Positions 52,880 through 62,832 of a stretch of 64,000 nucleotides of DNA are shown here, piece after piece. Source of the DNA: Blautia schinkii DSM 10518 (GTDB lineage Bacteria; Bacillota; Clostridia; Lachnospirales; Lachnospiraceae); assembly GCA_000702025.1 (NCBI GenBank), contig KL370852.1, positions 213,960 through 277,959 on the forward strand, written 5' to 3'. The first letter of the stretch is position 1; every line of letters begins with the position of its first letter. The notes under the pieces were generated by a model. It saw nothing but the letters and a program-made list of their open reading frames with translations, ran no database searches and was not told the origin of the DNA. The translations under genes and the position numbers were made by a program.

Positions 52880-53749
52880 TTAAATATGCTCCAGCGTTCT
52901 TGCTTTTCCTTCGCTTCCGCACACTTTAATTTTACTCATAACATACTGTCTCACTTCTTCTCTTCCCTGTGCATTATATTTCTTAGGGTCTATGATATCC
53001 GGATTTTTTTCCAGCACTGCCTTTACTCCTCGGGAAAAAGCGATTCTTAAATCTGTGGCGTAATTCACCTTGCAAATTCCTCTGCGGATGCACTCCTGCA
53101 CTGCTTCATCCGGAACTCCTGATGTACCGTGGAGGACCAGCGGAATGGAAACTACTTTCCGGATTTCACTTAAACGCTCCACGTCCAGCTTCGGCGTTCC
53201 ACTGTAAATGCCATGGGCTGTTCCTATTGCCACTGCCAGAGAATCCACACCTGTCCTTTCCACAAACTCTTTTGCTTCCAGCGGGTCTGTATAAGGGTTT
53301 CCCTCTCCCCCGTCCAGATCATCCTCTTTGCCTCCCACCTTTCCAAGCTCTGCCTCCACCGGAACGCCTGACGGATGGCAGGCACGGACTACTGCCTTAC
53401 TCACCGCGATATTCTCCTCATATCCGTCATGGGAACCGTCTATCATAATGGAGGTGTATCCCGCCCGGAGTGCCTGCATTGCCAGATCAAAGCTGTTTCC
53501 GTGGTCCAGATGCATCACAACCGGCACACTTGCTTTATCAGCAGCAGTCTTTACATTTGCATAAAAATACGCCAGATCCGCATATTTCACCGTGGAAGGC
53601 GTGGTCTGCATGATTACCGGAGAATTCAGCTCCTGTGCTGCCGCCACAACCGCCTGTACCATCTCCATGTTTTCTACGTTAAATGCTCCCACGGCATATC
53701 CGCACCTCTGAGCGTCCAACAGCAGCTCCTTTGTCGTCACTAACGGCAT
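52880..53749 (-). CDS. gatY: Class II tagatose-/fructose-bisphosphate aldolase, GatY/KbaY type
   Basis: 289 residues from the ATG at 53749 (AAGAGGTAAGATT upstream). Zinc-binding HLDHG, MIDGSHDGYEENI, AVAIGTAHGIY, LHGTSGVPDE and the end segment KVCGSEGKA line up with GatY. Splits tagatose-1,6-bisphosphate (or fructose-1,6-bisphosphate) into dihydroxyacetone phosphate and glyceraldehyde 3-phosphate. The pathway context favours tagatose-1,6-bisphosphate. Confidence 0.88.
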   Translation of the reverse strand: MPLVTTKELLLDAQRCGYAVGAFNVENMEMVQAVVAAAQELNSPVIMQTTPSTVKYADLAYFYANVKTAADKASVPVVMHLDHGNSFDLAMQALRAGYTSIMIDGSHDGYEENIAVSKAVVRACHPSGVPVEAELGKVGGKEDDLDGGEGNPYTDPLEAKEFVERTGVDSLAVAIGTAHGIYSGTPKLDVERLSEIRKVVSIPLVLHGTSGVPDEAVQECIRRGICKVNYATDLRIAFSRGVKAVLEKNPDIIDPKKYNAQGREEVRQYVMSKIKVCGSEGKARTLEHI

Positions 53750-53789
53750 AATCTTACCTCTTATCACTTTCTTCAAAATTTTGTATTTA

Positions 53790-54788
53790 TCAAGCTATGA
53801 TGTCCTGCAATATTTTCTGCTGAACAGTTACATTTTGTCTATAGCCTCTCTCGAAACTTTCTATCTCTTCTACCTCCACCTGTCCCAGGATTTCTTTACA
53901 GATTTCCGGGTTGAAACTGCCTGTGGCAGGCGACAATGCATTGGCTGTGGCAACCGCAACTGCATACGTAAGCGCCACCTTGGGTGTATCCTCCCTTTCG
54001 AGCGCAACGGCAAAGGCTCCCACCATAGAATCTCCACAGCCCACGGTGTTTACTGCATCCACCTTTGGAGGCCTGCCCTGAAACACACCTTCCCGGCATA
54101 CCAGAAGCGCTCCTTCCCCTCCAAGGGAAACCACCACATAGGGGATGCCTTTGTTATATATCTGTTTTGCACAGGAAATGACCTCCGGCCTGTTTCTGAT
54201 TTTTCCGCCAAAGAGCATTTCCAGCTCATCCCGGTTAGGCTTCACCATAGTGGGACAAGCCTCCATCCCCTGGCGCAGAGCCTCACCGCTGGTATCAAGA
54301 ATGACCTGTCTGCCCATATCCTTTGTCATGGCGATCATTCGTTTATAAATATCCGTATCCACACCCTTGGGGATACTTCCGGAAATCGTAATCACCTTAC
54401 TGTCCTTCATGATACGGGAAAACATATGGAAAAACTGTTCCTCTTCCTCCGGGTTGATTCCGCAGCCCGGCTCCAGATATTCGGTGGAGCCAAATCTTTC
54501 ATCCAGAATATTAATGCAGCTTCGGGTTTCCCCTTTCACATGACAGAACTCACTGGGAATCCCATCCTGCTCCAGAAGCTCCTCCAGATACTGTCCGTTG
54601 AAGCCTCCCACAAAGCCTGTGGCCTTTACCTTTGCTCCGCACAGCTTTGCAATACGGGCGACGTTTAATCCCTTACCGCCTGCCGAATTTCTGCAGGCGG
54701 CAACTCTCATCACAGTTCCGTTTTCAATCGTATCCTCCATATAGTAGGCTTTGTCAATAGACGCGTTCAGCGTAACTGTCGTTATCAT
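53790..54788 (-). CDS. PfkB-family sugar-phosphate kinase (tagatose-6-phosphate / 1-phosphofructokinase type)
   Basis: About 332 residues. TLNASIDKAYY and GGKGLNVARI at the N-terminus; the C-terminal PfkB signature reads NTVGCGDSM, with Cys where most have Ala; its Asp is catalytic. Between GatD and GatY in the operon, the expected step is tagatose-6-phosphate to tagatose-1,6-bisphosphate. GTG at 54797 directly after the previous stop is an alternative start. Confidence 0.85.
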   Translation of the reverse strand: MITTVTLNASIDKAYYMEDTIENGTVMRVAACRNSAGGKGLNVARIAKLCGAKVKATGFVGGFNGQYLEELLEQDGIPSEFCHVKGETRSCINILDERFGSTEYLEPGCGINPEEEEQFFHMFSRIMKDSKVITISGSIPKGVDTDIYKRMIAMTKDMGRQVILDTSGEALRQGMEACPTMVKPNRDELEMLFGGKIRNRPEVISCAKQIYNKGIPYVVVSLGGEGALLVCREGVFQGRPPKVDAVNTVGCGDSMVGAFAVALEREDTPKVALTYAVAVATANALSPATGSFNPEICKEILGQVEVEEIESFERGYRQNVTVQQKILQDIIA

Positions 54789-54797
54789 CTTTGTCAC

Positions 54798-55847
54798 CTA
54801 ACCTTCACTGTCAATCAGCAGCTTCCCTTTTACTAATCCTGGCGTTTTATACATTTCAAAGGCTTCTGCTATTTTACTCAGAGGGATTTTTTTGAAAAGA
54901 AAGGAGTCGTCGAATTTCAAATCTCCCGTCTTGAAATAATGGGCGGTCAGCTCCCACTCCTTTCCCGGAAACGGAGCACTGTAAGACATCCATGAGCCTG
55001 TCAGAGTAAATTCCTTACGGTTCATGTTCTCCCACTCCGCCACGGAAAAGGCTAATTCTTTCGTGGGTGTTCCCACAAAGCACACATGAGCTTTATTTGC
55101 AGCCAGCTGGAAGGCCATCTTCATAGTCACCGTGTTTCCTGCTGTCTCAAAAACATAATCGAAACCCTTTCCACGAGTCAGATCCATAGCCTTTTGCATA
55201 AAGTCCGGCTCGAGGGTATTTATTCCGGCTGACGCGCCAAGCCGTCTTCCTAATTCCAGGCGCTCATCCGCTATGTCAAACACAACTGCTTCTTTTGCCC
55301 CGAATATTTTTGCCCACTGCATCACAAACATCCCAATCGTGCCGCCGCCCAGAACTGCTACTGTCTTTCCGCCTTCATAAGGCACACGCTGCAGGCCGTG
55401 AAGGGCCACAGTCGCAGGCTCAAAAAATGCTCCCTGTTCTAAAGATACACTATCCTCAAATGGTACTGCATTTTTTTCCGGCACCACCACATACTCCGCA
55501 AAACTGCCGAACTCCCGGGAACCGATAAAGCTATAATGTCTGCACAGAGAATAGTCACCTCTCTGGCAATCCTCACATTTCATACAGGGTACCAACGGAA
55601 CCCCTGCAACTCTGTCGCCCGGCTTCAAGGCTGTCACACCCTCTCCCGTCTCTGTCACAATCCCTGAAAATTCATGTCCCAGTACGTTTGGGAAGAAATG
55701 ACAGGCATCACCATTCACACGCGGTACATCTGAACCGCAGATTCCTGTATACTTCACCTTTATCTTTACCTGCCCCTTTCCGGGTACAGGCGTTTCTATC
55801 TCCTCATAGCGAATGTCTTCTTTTGCATGAATCACTCCTGCTTTCAT
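54798..55847 (-). CDS. gatD: Galactitol-1-phosphate 5-dehydrogenase-like zinc alcohol dehydrogenase
   Basis: 349 residues from the ATG at 55847 (AGGAGGCATTGCA upstream). Catalytic zinc ligands in GICGSD and GHEFSG; structural zinc cysteines in CMKCEDCQRGDYSLC; NAD-binding GGGTIGMF. FIGSREFGSFAEY and GSWMSYSAPFPGKEWE are shared with E. coli GatD. Oxidises galactitol-1-phosphate to tagatose-6-phosphate with NAD. Follows the IIC gene by 19 bases. Confidence 0.88.
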   Translation of the reverse strand: MKAGVIHAKEDIRYEEIETPVPGKGQVKIKVKYTGICGSDVPRVNGDACHFFPNVLGHEFSGIVTETGEGVTALKPGDRVAGVPLVPCMKCEDCQRGDYSLCRHYSFIGSREFGSFAEYVVVPEKNAVPFEDSVSLEQGAFFEPATVALHGLQRVPYEGGKTVAVLGGGTIGMFVMQWAKIFGAKEAVVFDIADERLELGRRLGASAGINTLEPDFMQKAMDLTRGKGFDYVFETAGNTVTMKMAFQLAANKAHVCFVGTPTKELAFSVAEWENMNRKEFTLTGSWMSYSAPFPGKEWELTAHYFKTGDLKFDDSFLFKKIPLSKIAEAFEMYKTPGLVKGKLLIDSEG

Positions 55848-55866
55848 TGCAATGCCTCCTGATCTT

Positions 55867-57228
55867 TTATTCTTCAACTTCCTTCAATTCTGCTGCCCTT
55901 TTCCTTGAGCAGCGGACGGTAAACAGCAGACACACTGCATAAATTACTGCAATCACTCCGGCTGCTGCCAGATTATCTCTTGTAAAAATCTGTGTAAATA
56001 CATAGGTGATGGGACATCCTCCCTGGTCAAGGGCTGCCACCAGATTGGAGCCGTCTGTTGAGCCTGTGGTTTCTGCCAGCTTTGTGAGCCATGGGATCGT
56101 CTTGTTTGCAATCCAGATTGTCATAAACATAATGGCACTCCCTGAAAATATGGTACGGAAGATATTTCCCTTATGTACTGCCACCGCAATCGCTATGAAA
56201 AAACCAATGGTTGCCAAATCTCCGAAGGGGAGAATCTTATTTCCCGGAACAAGAACTGCAATGACCAGTGTAAGCGGGATAAAAATCAGGCCCGTTGTCA
56301 CAACCTGCGGATCTCCGAGAAGAATAGCCGGGTCCAGTCCTATATAAAATTCTGAATTTCCGAATTTTTTTGTTAATACTTCCTTTGCACGCTCTGACAA
56401 GGGCATCAGACCCTCCATGATACATTTGACGATCTTGGGCATGAGAACCATGACCGCCGACATCTTCACTCCTAAGGGAAACGCCTCCTGAGGGCCATAC
56501 CCTGCCAGAAATCCTACTGCGGTTCCTAAGATACCGCCGATTACAATAGGCTCTCCCAGAACGCCTACCTTTTCCTGCAGGGAGTCTGCAGTAATATCTA
56601 TCTTGTTAATGCCGGGGATTTTATCCAAAACGGCATCTATCACACAGGCAATCGGCCCCATATATGCCGCAGTTCCATGAGGAACCGTCAAACCATCCAA
56701 TTCAAAATAATCAGCCATTAAGGGCGCCCACAAATCTCCAAGCTTGTAAGCGATAGCCGCATGAACCACCACACCTAAAATGCCGATCCAAAAGCTTCCC
56801 GTCACCGCATAGGCAATCGCCCCAGTAAAGGTCATATGCCAGATATTCCAGATATCGATATTGACTGTTTTTGTCAGTTTCAATAAAAGCATGATAATAT
56901 TTACTGCAATTGCCACCGGAATGGCAACTGTGGCTATATTCGATGCCCAGGTCATGGGAGATGCTCCCGGCCAGCCGATATCCACAACACTTAAGGATAA
57001 GCCGAATTTTTCCGACATGGCTGCCGCAGCCGGTCCAAGCTCTGCATTCATCATGTCTACAATCAGCCCCAGACCAACGAACCCAACACCGATCATCAGT
57101 CCGGAACGAATTGCCTTGCCCACCTTTACACCGATGCAAATGCTGATGATTGCGATTACGATAGGAAGCATAACGGAAGCCCCCATATCGATCACATACT
57201 GAATTGCATCTGAAATCACTTTTAACAT
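55867..57228 (-). CDS. gatC: PTS galactitol-family IIC component
   Basis: 453 residues with about ten membrane helices; KVGKAIRSGLMIGVGFVGLG and the loop with DGLTVPHGTAAYMGP are typical of EIIC-Gat. Imports galactitol, or a related alditol, as its phosphate with IIA, IIB and HPr. Confidence 0.92.
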   Translation of the reverse strand: MLKVISDAIQYVIDMGASVMLPIVIAIISICIGVKVGKAIRSGLMIGVGFVGLGLIVDMMNAELGPAAAAMSEKFGLSLSVVDIGWPGASPMTWASNIATVAIPVAIAVNIIMLLLKLTKTVNIDIWNIWHMTFTGAIAYAVTGSFWIGILGVVVHAAIAYKLGDLWAPLMADYFELDGLTVPHGTAAYMGPIACVIDAVLDKIPGINKIDITADSLQEKVGVLGEPIVIGGILGTAVGFLAGYGPQEAFPLGVKMSAVMVLMPKIVKCIMEGLMPLSERAKEVLTKKFGNSEFYIGLDPAILLGDPQVVTTGLIFIPLTLVIAVLVPGNKILPFGDLATIGFFIAIAVAVHKGNIFRTIFSGSAIMFMTIWIANKTIPWLTKLAETTGSTDGSNLVAALDQGGCPITYVFTQIFTRDNLAAAGVIAVIYAVCLLFTVRCSRKRAAELKEVEE

Positions 57229-57250
57229 ACCTTTCCCTCCCTGTTTCCAG

Positions 57251-57532
57251 TCAGCCTTTCAGCACCTTTAAAATCGCCGCTTCTGTTTTTTCCACACCCA
57301 CTCCTGAAATGAAGGGCATACCTGTGATAAGCGGGACTCCGTAATCTCTTTTTACTTTAGAAGTAGTTACAATAAGGTCTGTCCCCGGAAGGTTTGATTC
57401 GATTTCCGAAATTCTGATCTGGCAGATTTCCACGTTAATATCATTTTTCTTACATAATTCCACAACCTTGTTTGCTGCTATAGTAGATGTTGCCACTGCG
57501 CCTCCACATGCTACGATTACTTTTTTCTTCAT
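57251..57532 (-). CDS. gatB: PTS galactitol-family IIB component
   Basis: 93 residues; phosphorylated Cys9 in VACGGAVATST. Overlaps the IIA gene by ATGA, indicating coupled translation. Confidence 0.93.
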   Translation of the reverse strand: MKKKVIVACGGAVATSTIAANKVVELCKKNDINVEICQIRISEIESNLPGTDLIVTTSKVKRDYGVPLITGMPFISGVGVEKTEAAILKVLKG

Positions 57533-57996
57533 AATGTTTTCTCCTTTTCTTTGATAATTTCAATAATCTGATTGGTGTCCTTCACCTTTAACAACTTGTT
57601 CAGTACATCCTTATCCTGAATGATCGCTATGATTCTCTGAAGCTGGTCTATATGTTCATTTGGATTGACCACCGCAAGCATGAATACAAGCCTTACCTCC
57701 ACGGTTTCATCATCGGTTCCCATCTGGATGAAGGTAACCGGGTTTCTCAGAATGCCGATGGCAATTCCGGCCTTGTTTACATGGCTTACATCCGTATGGG
57801 GAATCGCCACTCCCACTCCATCCACATCAAGTCCTGTGGGGAATTCCTTTTCTCTGGCGATCAGCGCCTCTGTATACGAAGCCTTTGTGTATCCCTCCCG
57901 AATCAGTAATCCGCCGATCTGCTCCATGACGTCCTCATAAGATTCTGCATCCAGATCAATGGCAATAAGCGGTTCTATCAGTTCTTCCCATATCAT
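57529..57996 (-). CDS. gatA: PTS fructose/mannitol-type IIA component
   Basis: 155 residues from the second ATG at 57996 (AGGAGGTATGAAA upstream). Phosphorylated His67 in VGVAIPHTD. First gene of the transporter-enzyme operon. An AT-rich region with TTTGACTTTTTTTA lies upstream, but no convincing -10 at normal spacing, consistent with an activator-dependent promoter. Confidence 0.92.
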   Translation of the reverse strand: MIWEELIEPLIAIDLDAESYEDVMEQIGGLLIREGYTKASYTEALIAREKEFPTGLDVDGVGVAIPHTDVSHVNKAGIAIGILRNPVTFIQMGTDDETVEVRLVFMLAVVNPNEHIDQLQRIIAIIQDKDVLNKLLKVKDTNQIIEIIKEKEKTL

Positions 57997-58120
57997 TTTC
58001 ATACCTCCTGTGTTTCTCTAAGATTGATTGCCGGCCGGCTTTCCTTTTCTTTAATCATATCCTATCACGGCTTTCCCCGTAAAAAAAGTCAAAGGTCTTT
58101 CACTTTTTTTGCAAGAAAAT

Positions 58121-58170
58121 AGAACGGTCAAATTCCTTTCACGATTTTGTGAAAAGAATCAGACCGTTCT
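58121..58170 (-). terminator. Terminator after the PRD regulator gene
   Basis: AGAACGGTC and GACCGTTCT arms, with further pairing inward through TTTCAC/GTGAAA, followed on the minus strand by ATTTTCTT. Separates regulator and gatA. Confidence 0.8.
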
Positions 58171-58198
58171 GTCTGTGGATGATGCTTTATGCTTTTGT

Positions 58199-60280
58199 TT
58201 ACGGGCATTCGTATTCATACTTTTCTATAATTGCCGCTGCTTCCTCCGGGGAACCGCACATATGAAGCTGTTGTTTAAAAGCTTCGTTCTTAATCATATT
58301 CACCAGATTAAAGAAAGCCTTCAAATGGGTTTTGTGGTCTACTGCGCTGAGACAGCAGACAAACTCCACCGGGTCAAGCTCCTCGTCCCCAAAGCTAACC
58401 GGTGTTTTCAGACGGATCAGATTCATGCCCACCTTCACACTTCCCTGCTCCAGCCCCTCATGAGGTACTGCAAATCCCGGAGACAGTACAACATAAGGAC
58501 CGTTATCTTCGATATTGGCAATCATGGCATCCACATATCTGTCCTCAATATATCCCAGCTCCAGAAGCTTTTGGGCTGACTTCTTTACCGCGTCACGCCA
58601 GTCACTGCAGTCCACATCAAGCTGAATATGACCGGCCGGAAGCAAATGGTGCAGGCAAGGCGAGAAGATTTCCGCCTCTGCCTCAATCGGCTGCCTGAAA
58701 TAAGTCCGAACCGTCTTTTTTAGTTTTTTCAGCAGCTTTTCCGCATCTTGCGGCACCATCTCATATACCACAGGAGTTATCGCCTCAATGAGTCCTTTGG
58801 CGCTTATCTCCTTCTCTTCTATCCTCGAGGGAAGATGCCTGCTGTTCCGCAGTGTATCTATTTTATTCCCCACACGGATATAATCCTCGTCACTGAGCAG
58901 CGGCGAAACAATCACATAGTCAAGCCTGCAGCCCTTAAGGGGTACGGTAGAAATAATAAAGTCTGCCCTGTCCGGCTCCAGCTTCTTCGCCTCATGGGAA
59001 GAGATAATATCAATAATCTGAAAATTAAAATGCTTTTTCAACCTTTCCAGTAAAAGCTGGGAGGTCCCGATTCCCGCATGACAGGCGACGATCACGTGAA
59101 AGGCTATTTCTTTATTCTTTTTCCGCTCAATGGCCGCGCATATATGTACAGCAATGTACGCAATCTCTGTCTGCGTCACCTCTCTTTTGGCATACTGCCT
59201 GATAATATCCAGCCTTTTCTCTACTGCACGCACAACGTTTATATTGTCCTCCAGCACCTCTTCAATAACAGAATCCGCAGAATAAGTCTGAGGCGCGCCT
59301 GAAAATACAGATTCCAGGTGATTGGACAGATTCTCAAAGAAATCATAATCACCATTCAGATTCATTCCAAGCTCATCGGAAATCTGCTCGATAAATTGTC
59401 TGGTGATGAGCTGTATTTTTACCGCATTCTTCTCTGTGGATTTCTGTCTCATGTATCTTGCCATTACTAATATCTCGCTGAAGAACTGAACCTCATCCTC
59501 CACGGTCTTAATCTGGCAATACTGAGAAATATATTTCAAAATATCCTGCGCCATTAAAAACTTACTGTTGTTTCTCTTTTTCCGATTCTCCACATACTCG
59601 CCCTGCTTATTGCGGGAAATCATAATTCCCAGATAAAGAAGCACCTTTTCAAAGGAATCGTCTGTGAGAAAGCTTTTATGTACATGCTCCTGTTCATAGA
59701 CAATCTTCTGGATTACAATCCGGTCCCCTGCCTGAACTGAAATATGCTTTGCTATCATATTGTCATTGTGATAATTGCCTCCGGTATCGGCAAGTCTCAT
59801 GAGGAATAAGCGTTTATCGCTTTCCTTTCCCTCCACCCGAAGGCCTTTATTCGGGTGGGAAATCACCTCCATATTTCCCTGCCTGATAAACGCCTTAATC
59901 TCATCCAAATCACTGATGATGGTCGCCCGGCTGACAAACAGGTTGTCTGCAATGGCAGATAACGTGATATATTCAGAGGAATTTATCAAAAGCGCCGCTG
60001 CAATCTTTTTCCGTTCCTCCCTGGAAAGCTTATAGGAATAAAAATCCTCTTCCGAAAGAAAGGTAAGAATGTTCCCGAAATCCTTATCCCTTTCAACCCG
60101 TCCTCCCTTTTCCAGAGTCAGCTCCTTCATTCCATATCCTCTTAAAACCTCACTGATTGTATTCAAATCGTTTCTAATCGTTCTTTCTGAAACCTTAAAC
60201 TCCTCTGCAAGGTCAGAGATTCCTATCATCCTATCTGTTTCACACAGCTCCCGGATTATGGACATATGTCTTTTGTTCAT
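58199..60280 (-). CDS. MtlR/BglG-type PRD transcriptional activator
   Basis: About 693 residues. Two N-terminal helix-turn-helix units (ISDLAEEFKVSERTIRNDL; SAIADNLFVSRATIISDL), two PRD domains (about 190-400), an EIIB-like domain with phosphorylatable Cys in VACHAGIGTS, and a C-terminal EIIA domain with His in GFAVPHEG. PTS-dependent phosphorylation should switch activation of the gat operon on and off. It follows the racemase stop by 29 bases. Confidence 0.92.
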   Translation of the reverse strand: MNKRHMSIIRELCETDRMIGISDLAEEFKVSERTIRNDLNTISEVLRGYGMKELTLEKGGRVERDKDFGNILTFLSEEDFYSYKLSREERKKIAAALLINSSEYITLSAIADNLFVSRATIISDLDEIKAFIRQGNMEVISHPNKGLRVEGKESDKRLFLMRLADTGGNYHNDNMIAKHISVQAGDRIVIQKIVYEQEHVHKSFLTDDSFEKVLLYLGIMISRNKQGEYVENRKKRNNSKFLMAQDILKYISQYCQIKTVEDEVQFFSEILVMARYMRQKSTEKNAVKIQLITRQFIEQISDELGMNLNGDYDFFENLSNHLESVFSGAPQTYSADSVIEEVLEDNINVVRAVEKRLDIIRQYAKREVTQTEIAYIAVHICAAIERKKNKEIAFHVIVACHAGIGTSQLLLERLKKHFNFQIIDIISSHEAKKLEPDRADFIISTVPLKGCRLDYVIVSPLLSDEDYIRVGNKIDTLRNSRHLPSRIEEKEISAKGLIEAITPVVYEMVPQDAEKLLKKLKKTVRTYFRQPIEAEAEIFSPCLHHLLPAGHIQLDVDCSDWRDAVKKSAQKLLELGYIEDRYVDAMIANIEDNGPYVVLSPGFAVPHEGLEQGSVKVGMNLIRLKTPVSFGDEELDPVEFVCCLSAVDHKTHLKAFFNLVNMIKNEAFKQQLHMCGSPEEAAAIIEKYEYECP

Positions 60281-60309
60281 TTTCACACCTACCCGCCTGC
60301 ATGAGATTA

Positions 60310-61010
60310 TCAGCAGCTTTCATCTTCCAACGCTATCTCGACCGCACACCTGGCATGAATCTGCGTCGTGTCAAAAACCGGCAGTGAGGAATCCGGCTGC
60401 TGAATGAGAAGCCCGATTTCAGTACAGCCAAGGATAACGCCTTCTGCGCCTTTCGCCTTTAAGCTATCGATAATCCTCTGAAATTCCTTACGTGATTCTT
60501 CCTTAATCTGTCCTACACAAAGCTCTTGAAAGATAATATTGTTCACAACATCAATATCTGTGTCCTCCGGAATCAGGACGTCAATTCCTCTGTCAATGAG
60601 CTTCTTTTTGTAAAAATCCTGCGTCATCGTATATTTTGTACCCAGAAGTCCCACTTTGCTGATGTTACTCTTTTCAAGCTCACTTGCCGTAGCGTCCGCT
60701 ATATGTATGATTGGAATATGTATCATCAACGCAATCTGGGGCGCAACCTTGTGCATGGTGTTCGTACAGATGAGGATGAAATCCGCACCGGCAGTTTCCA
60801 GGCCCTGCGCGGCCTTGCCGAGAATCCGGCCGCTCTTTTCCCAGTCTCCTGCGGACTGACATTTTTCAATTTCATCAAACTCCACACTGTAAAGAATCAC
60901 TCTCGCAGAATGAAGTCCACCAAGGGCTTCTTAACCTCTTCGTTAATAATCTGATAATACGGGACTGTACTCTCCCAGCTCATTCCGCCGATTAAACCGA
61001 TTGTCTTCAT
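60310..61010 (-). pseudogene. Aspartate/glutamate racemase family gene, frameshifted
   Basis: MKTIGLIGGMSWESTVPYY and the following residues are read from the ATG at 61010, which overlaps the upstream ATPase stop as ATGA, to a stop near 60900. The rest (ILYSVEFDEIEKCQ through LICTNTMHK and GVILGCTEIGLL with catalytic Cys) is in another frame to 60310. One extra base near 60930, in aagaagccctt, would restore a protein of about 230 residues with the usual LGGLHSARV link. A real mutation or a sequencing error. Confidence 0.82.
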
Positions 61011-62725
61011 TTCATGACCTCCATATAATTTCCCCCAATTAAAACTCTCTTTCCTTCAAACACAAACCCAAGGCACCGAATCCTGTCGGAGCCCACCCCT
61101 CTTTGTATCAATTCCTCACAGTATTGCTTTTCTGCTATTTGGGCAAGAGCCGCTTTTACTGTCTCTTCCAGGGACTTCTCTTTTTTCGGATTATGCACTT
61201 TGAATTCCAATACGATTGCATCGAGATTGTCCTTTTTAGGATAAAGCACCACATCATATCTCCCGAACCCGCTCTCGCGATTGGATGTTATTTCATAAGA
61301 ATCCGCCAAATCTACAATCAGCCCCAGGACAAAGCCATGATAAAAACGTTCCGGCTCAGTTTTCTGAGAAGGATTTTTCCCTGTATCAAAAAAGCTGAAC
61401 ACGGACAAAGCCACGCGGTTCATATATTCATTCATGGCTTCAATATCATTCTTCAATAGCGCCTTAATAAAATCATTGTAGTCTGCTGCCGCCGTTCCAA
61501 ACCAGTTATGGATCATAGTGCGGAACATCAACTTCACCTCGAAATTAGTCAACGCCAGCTCATAAACCGGCCTCCAGCAGTCCGTCCCCTCATTTTCCAC
61601 ACGGTAATCTTCAAGCTTCACATACCCGCTTGCCAAAAGCAGGCTCCAGATTGCTGTCTCATCTTCTGACAAACGGTCATATACAATTTGCTCATCCATC
61701 TGCACCTCAAGGCTTTCACCGCACAGCAGCTTCTCAAAATCAATCTTTAAATGCCGGTCCCCTTCCTGAATCTGTCTGGCAATCAGGCTATTGCTGCTTG
61801 TGTTCGCCCAATACAGACCGAATTTACGCTTGTCAAGATAATTCACAATAGACCAGGGGTTATAAATATCCCGCACATTTCCAAAGGTAAACCCGTCATA
61901 CCACTGCTCAACCTGCTCTGTTTCTGCAGTCAGATTGTACTCCTTCAGGATTTCCGTCATCTCCTCTTTCGTAAAGCCAAAGCAGTCTGCGTATTCCTCT
62001 GAGGTTGTGGTGACTACCTTCAAATTATTTAAATCGGAAAACACAGATTCCCGGCTTACCCTGGTAATCCCTGTCATAATCGCGCGTTCCAGATACGGAT
62101 TCGTCTTAAAAGCAGCATTAAACAAACTTCTGGTATAAGCCACAAGCTCCTCCCAATATCCGTTTACGTACGCTTCCTGCATAGGAGTGTCATATTCATC
62201 CAGCAGAATAATTACTTTTTTTCCATAATACCGAGAAAGAAAAGAGGACATCCTATGCACGGCCATAGTAGCTGCTACCTCGGGCATATCCATGGAGATA
62301 CTCCGGTAATATTCCTTTTCTTCCTCGGAAAGCAAATCTCCCTCTAACAAAAAACGGTTTTCATTATAAAGATTTGCAAGAAGCTGGCCGACTCTTTGCA
62401 CTGTCATTTCATAATTCTTTTCTTTCACGTTGGCAAAGGACAGGCTGATTACAGGGTAAGTCCCCTGCAGCTTGCGGTATTTCTCTTCCTTCCAAATATC
62501 AAGGTTTTCGAACAGATTGGCTCTGCCCGCATATTTCACAGAAAAAAATTTTTCCACCATACTCATCGTGAGAGTTTTCCCGAAACGCCGCGGACGGGTA
62601 ATCAGAGTAACATCATCATCCCGCTCCCACCACTCTCTGATGAACCGGGTTTTATCTATGTAGAAGTTATCATTCGTTCTGATTTTTTCAAAATCCTGCT
62701 TGCCTATCCCAATCGTCCTTGCCAT
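61007..62725 (-). CDS. AAA-ATPase-like protein with PD-(D/E)XK nuclease-like C-terminus
   Basis: 572 residues from the ATG at 62725 (AAAGGATGGAAGTT upstream); the frame is open from 62836, where an ATGA overlap with the NUDIX gene is an alternative. The N-terminus GIGKQDFEKIRTNDNFYIDKT and Walker A-like RPRRFGKTLTMSM, with IILLDEYDTPMQ as Walker B, are the AAA-ATPase_like family; the end (YDVVLYP, AIVLEFKVHN) is a PDDEXK_9 domain. Widespread in gut Firmicutes and Bacteroidota; function unknown. Confidence 0.92.
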   Translation of the reverse strand: MARTIGIGKQDFEKIRTNDNFYIDKTRFIREWWERDDDVTLITRPRRFGKTLTMSMVEKFFSVKYAGRANLFENLDIWKEEKYRKLQGTYPVISLSFANVKEKNYEMTVQRVGQLLANLYNENRFLLEGDLLSEEEKEYYRSISMDMPEVAATMAVHRMSSFLSRYYGKKVIILLDEYDTPMQEAYVNGYWEELVAYTRSLFNAAFKTNPYLERAIMTGITRVSRESVFSDLNNLKVVTTTSEEYADCFGFTKEEMTEILKEYNLTAETEQVEQWYDGFTFGNVRDIYNPWSIVNYLDKRKFGLYWANTSSNSLIARQIQEGDRHLKIDFEKLLCGESLEVQMDEQIVYDRLSEDETAIWSLLLASGYVKLEDYRVENEGTDCWRPVYELALTNFEVKLMFRTMIHNWFGTAAADYNDFIKALLKNDIEAMNEYMNRVALSVFSFFDTGKNPSQKTEPERFYHGFVLGLIVDLADSYEITSNRESGFGRYDVVLYPKKDNLDAIVLEFKVHNPKKEKSLEETVKAALAQIAEKQYCEELIQRGVGSDRIRCLGFVFEGKRVLIGGNYMEVMK

Positions 62726-62832
62726 AACTTCCATCCTTTCACACATTCTGCCACGATTCTCTGATACACGACAGAGAGCGTAATCAGAAATACATCCCCT
62801 ACTTATTTCAATACCGTTTATTTCAAAGCCGC

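Noticed and set aside
53781..54668. Plus-strand open frame of 295 codons opposite the PfkB-family kinase gene
   Set aside because: The minus strand encodes a complete kinase with the expected motifs in a coherent operon; the plus frame has no family features.
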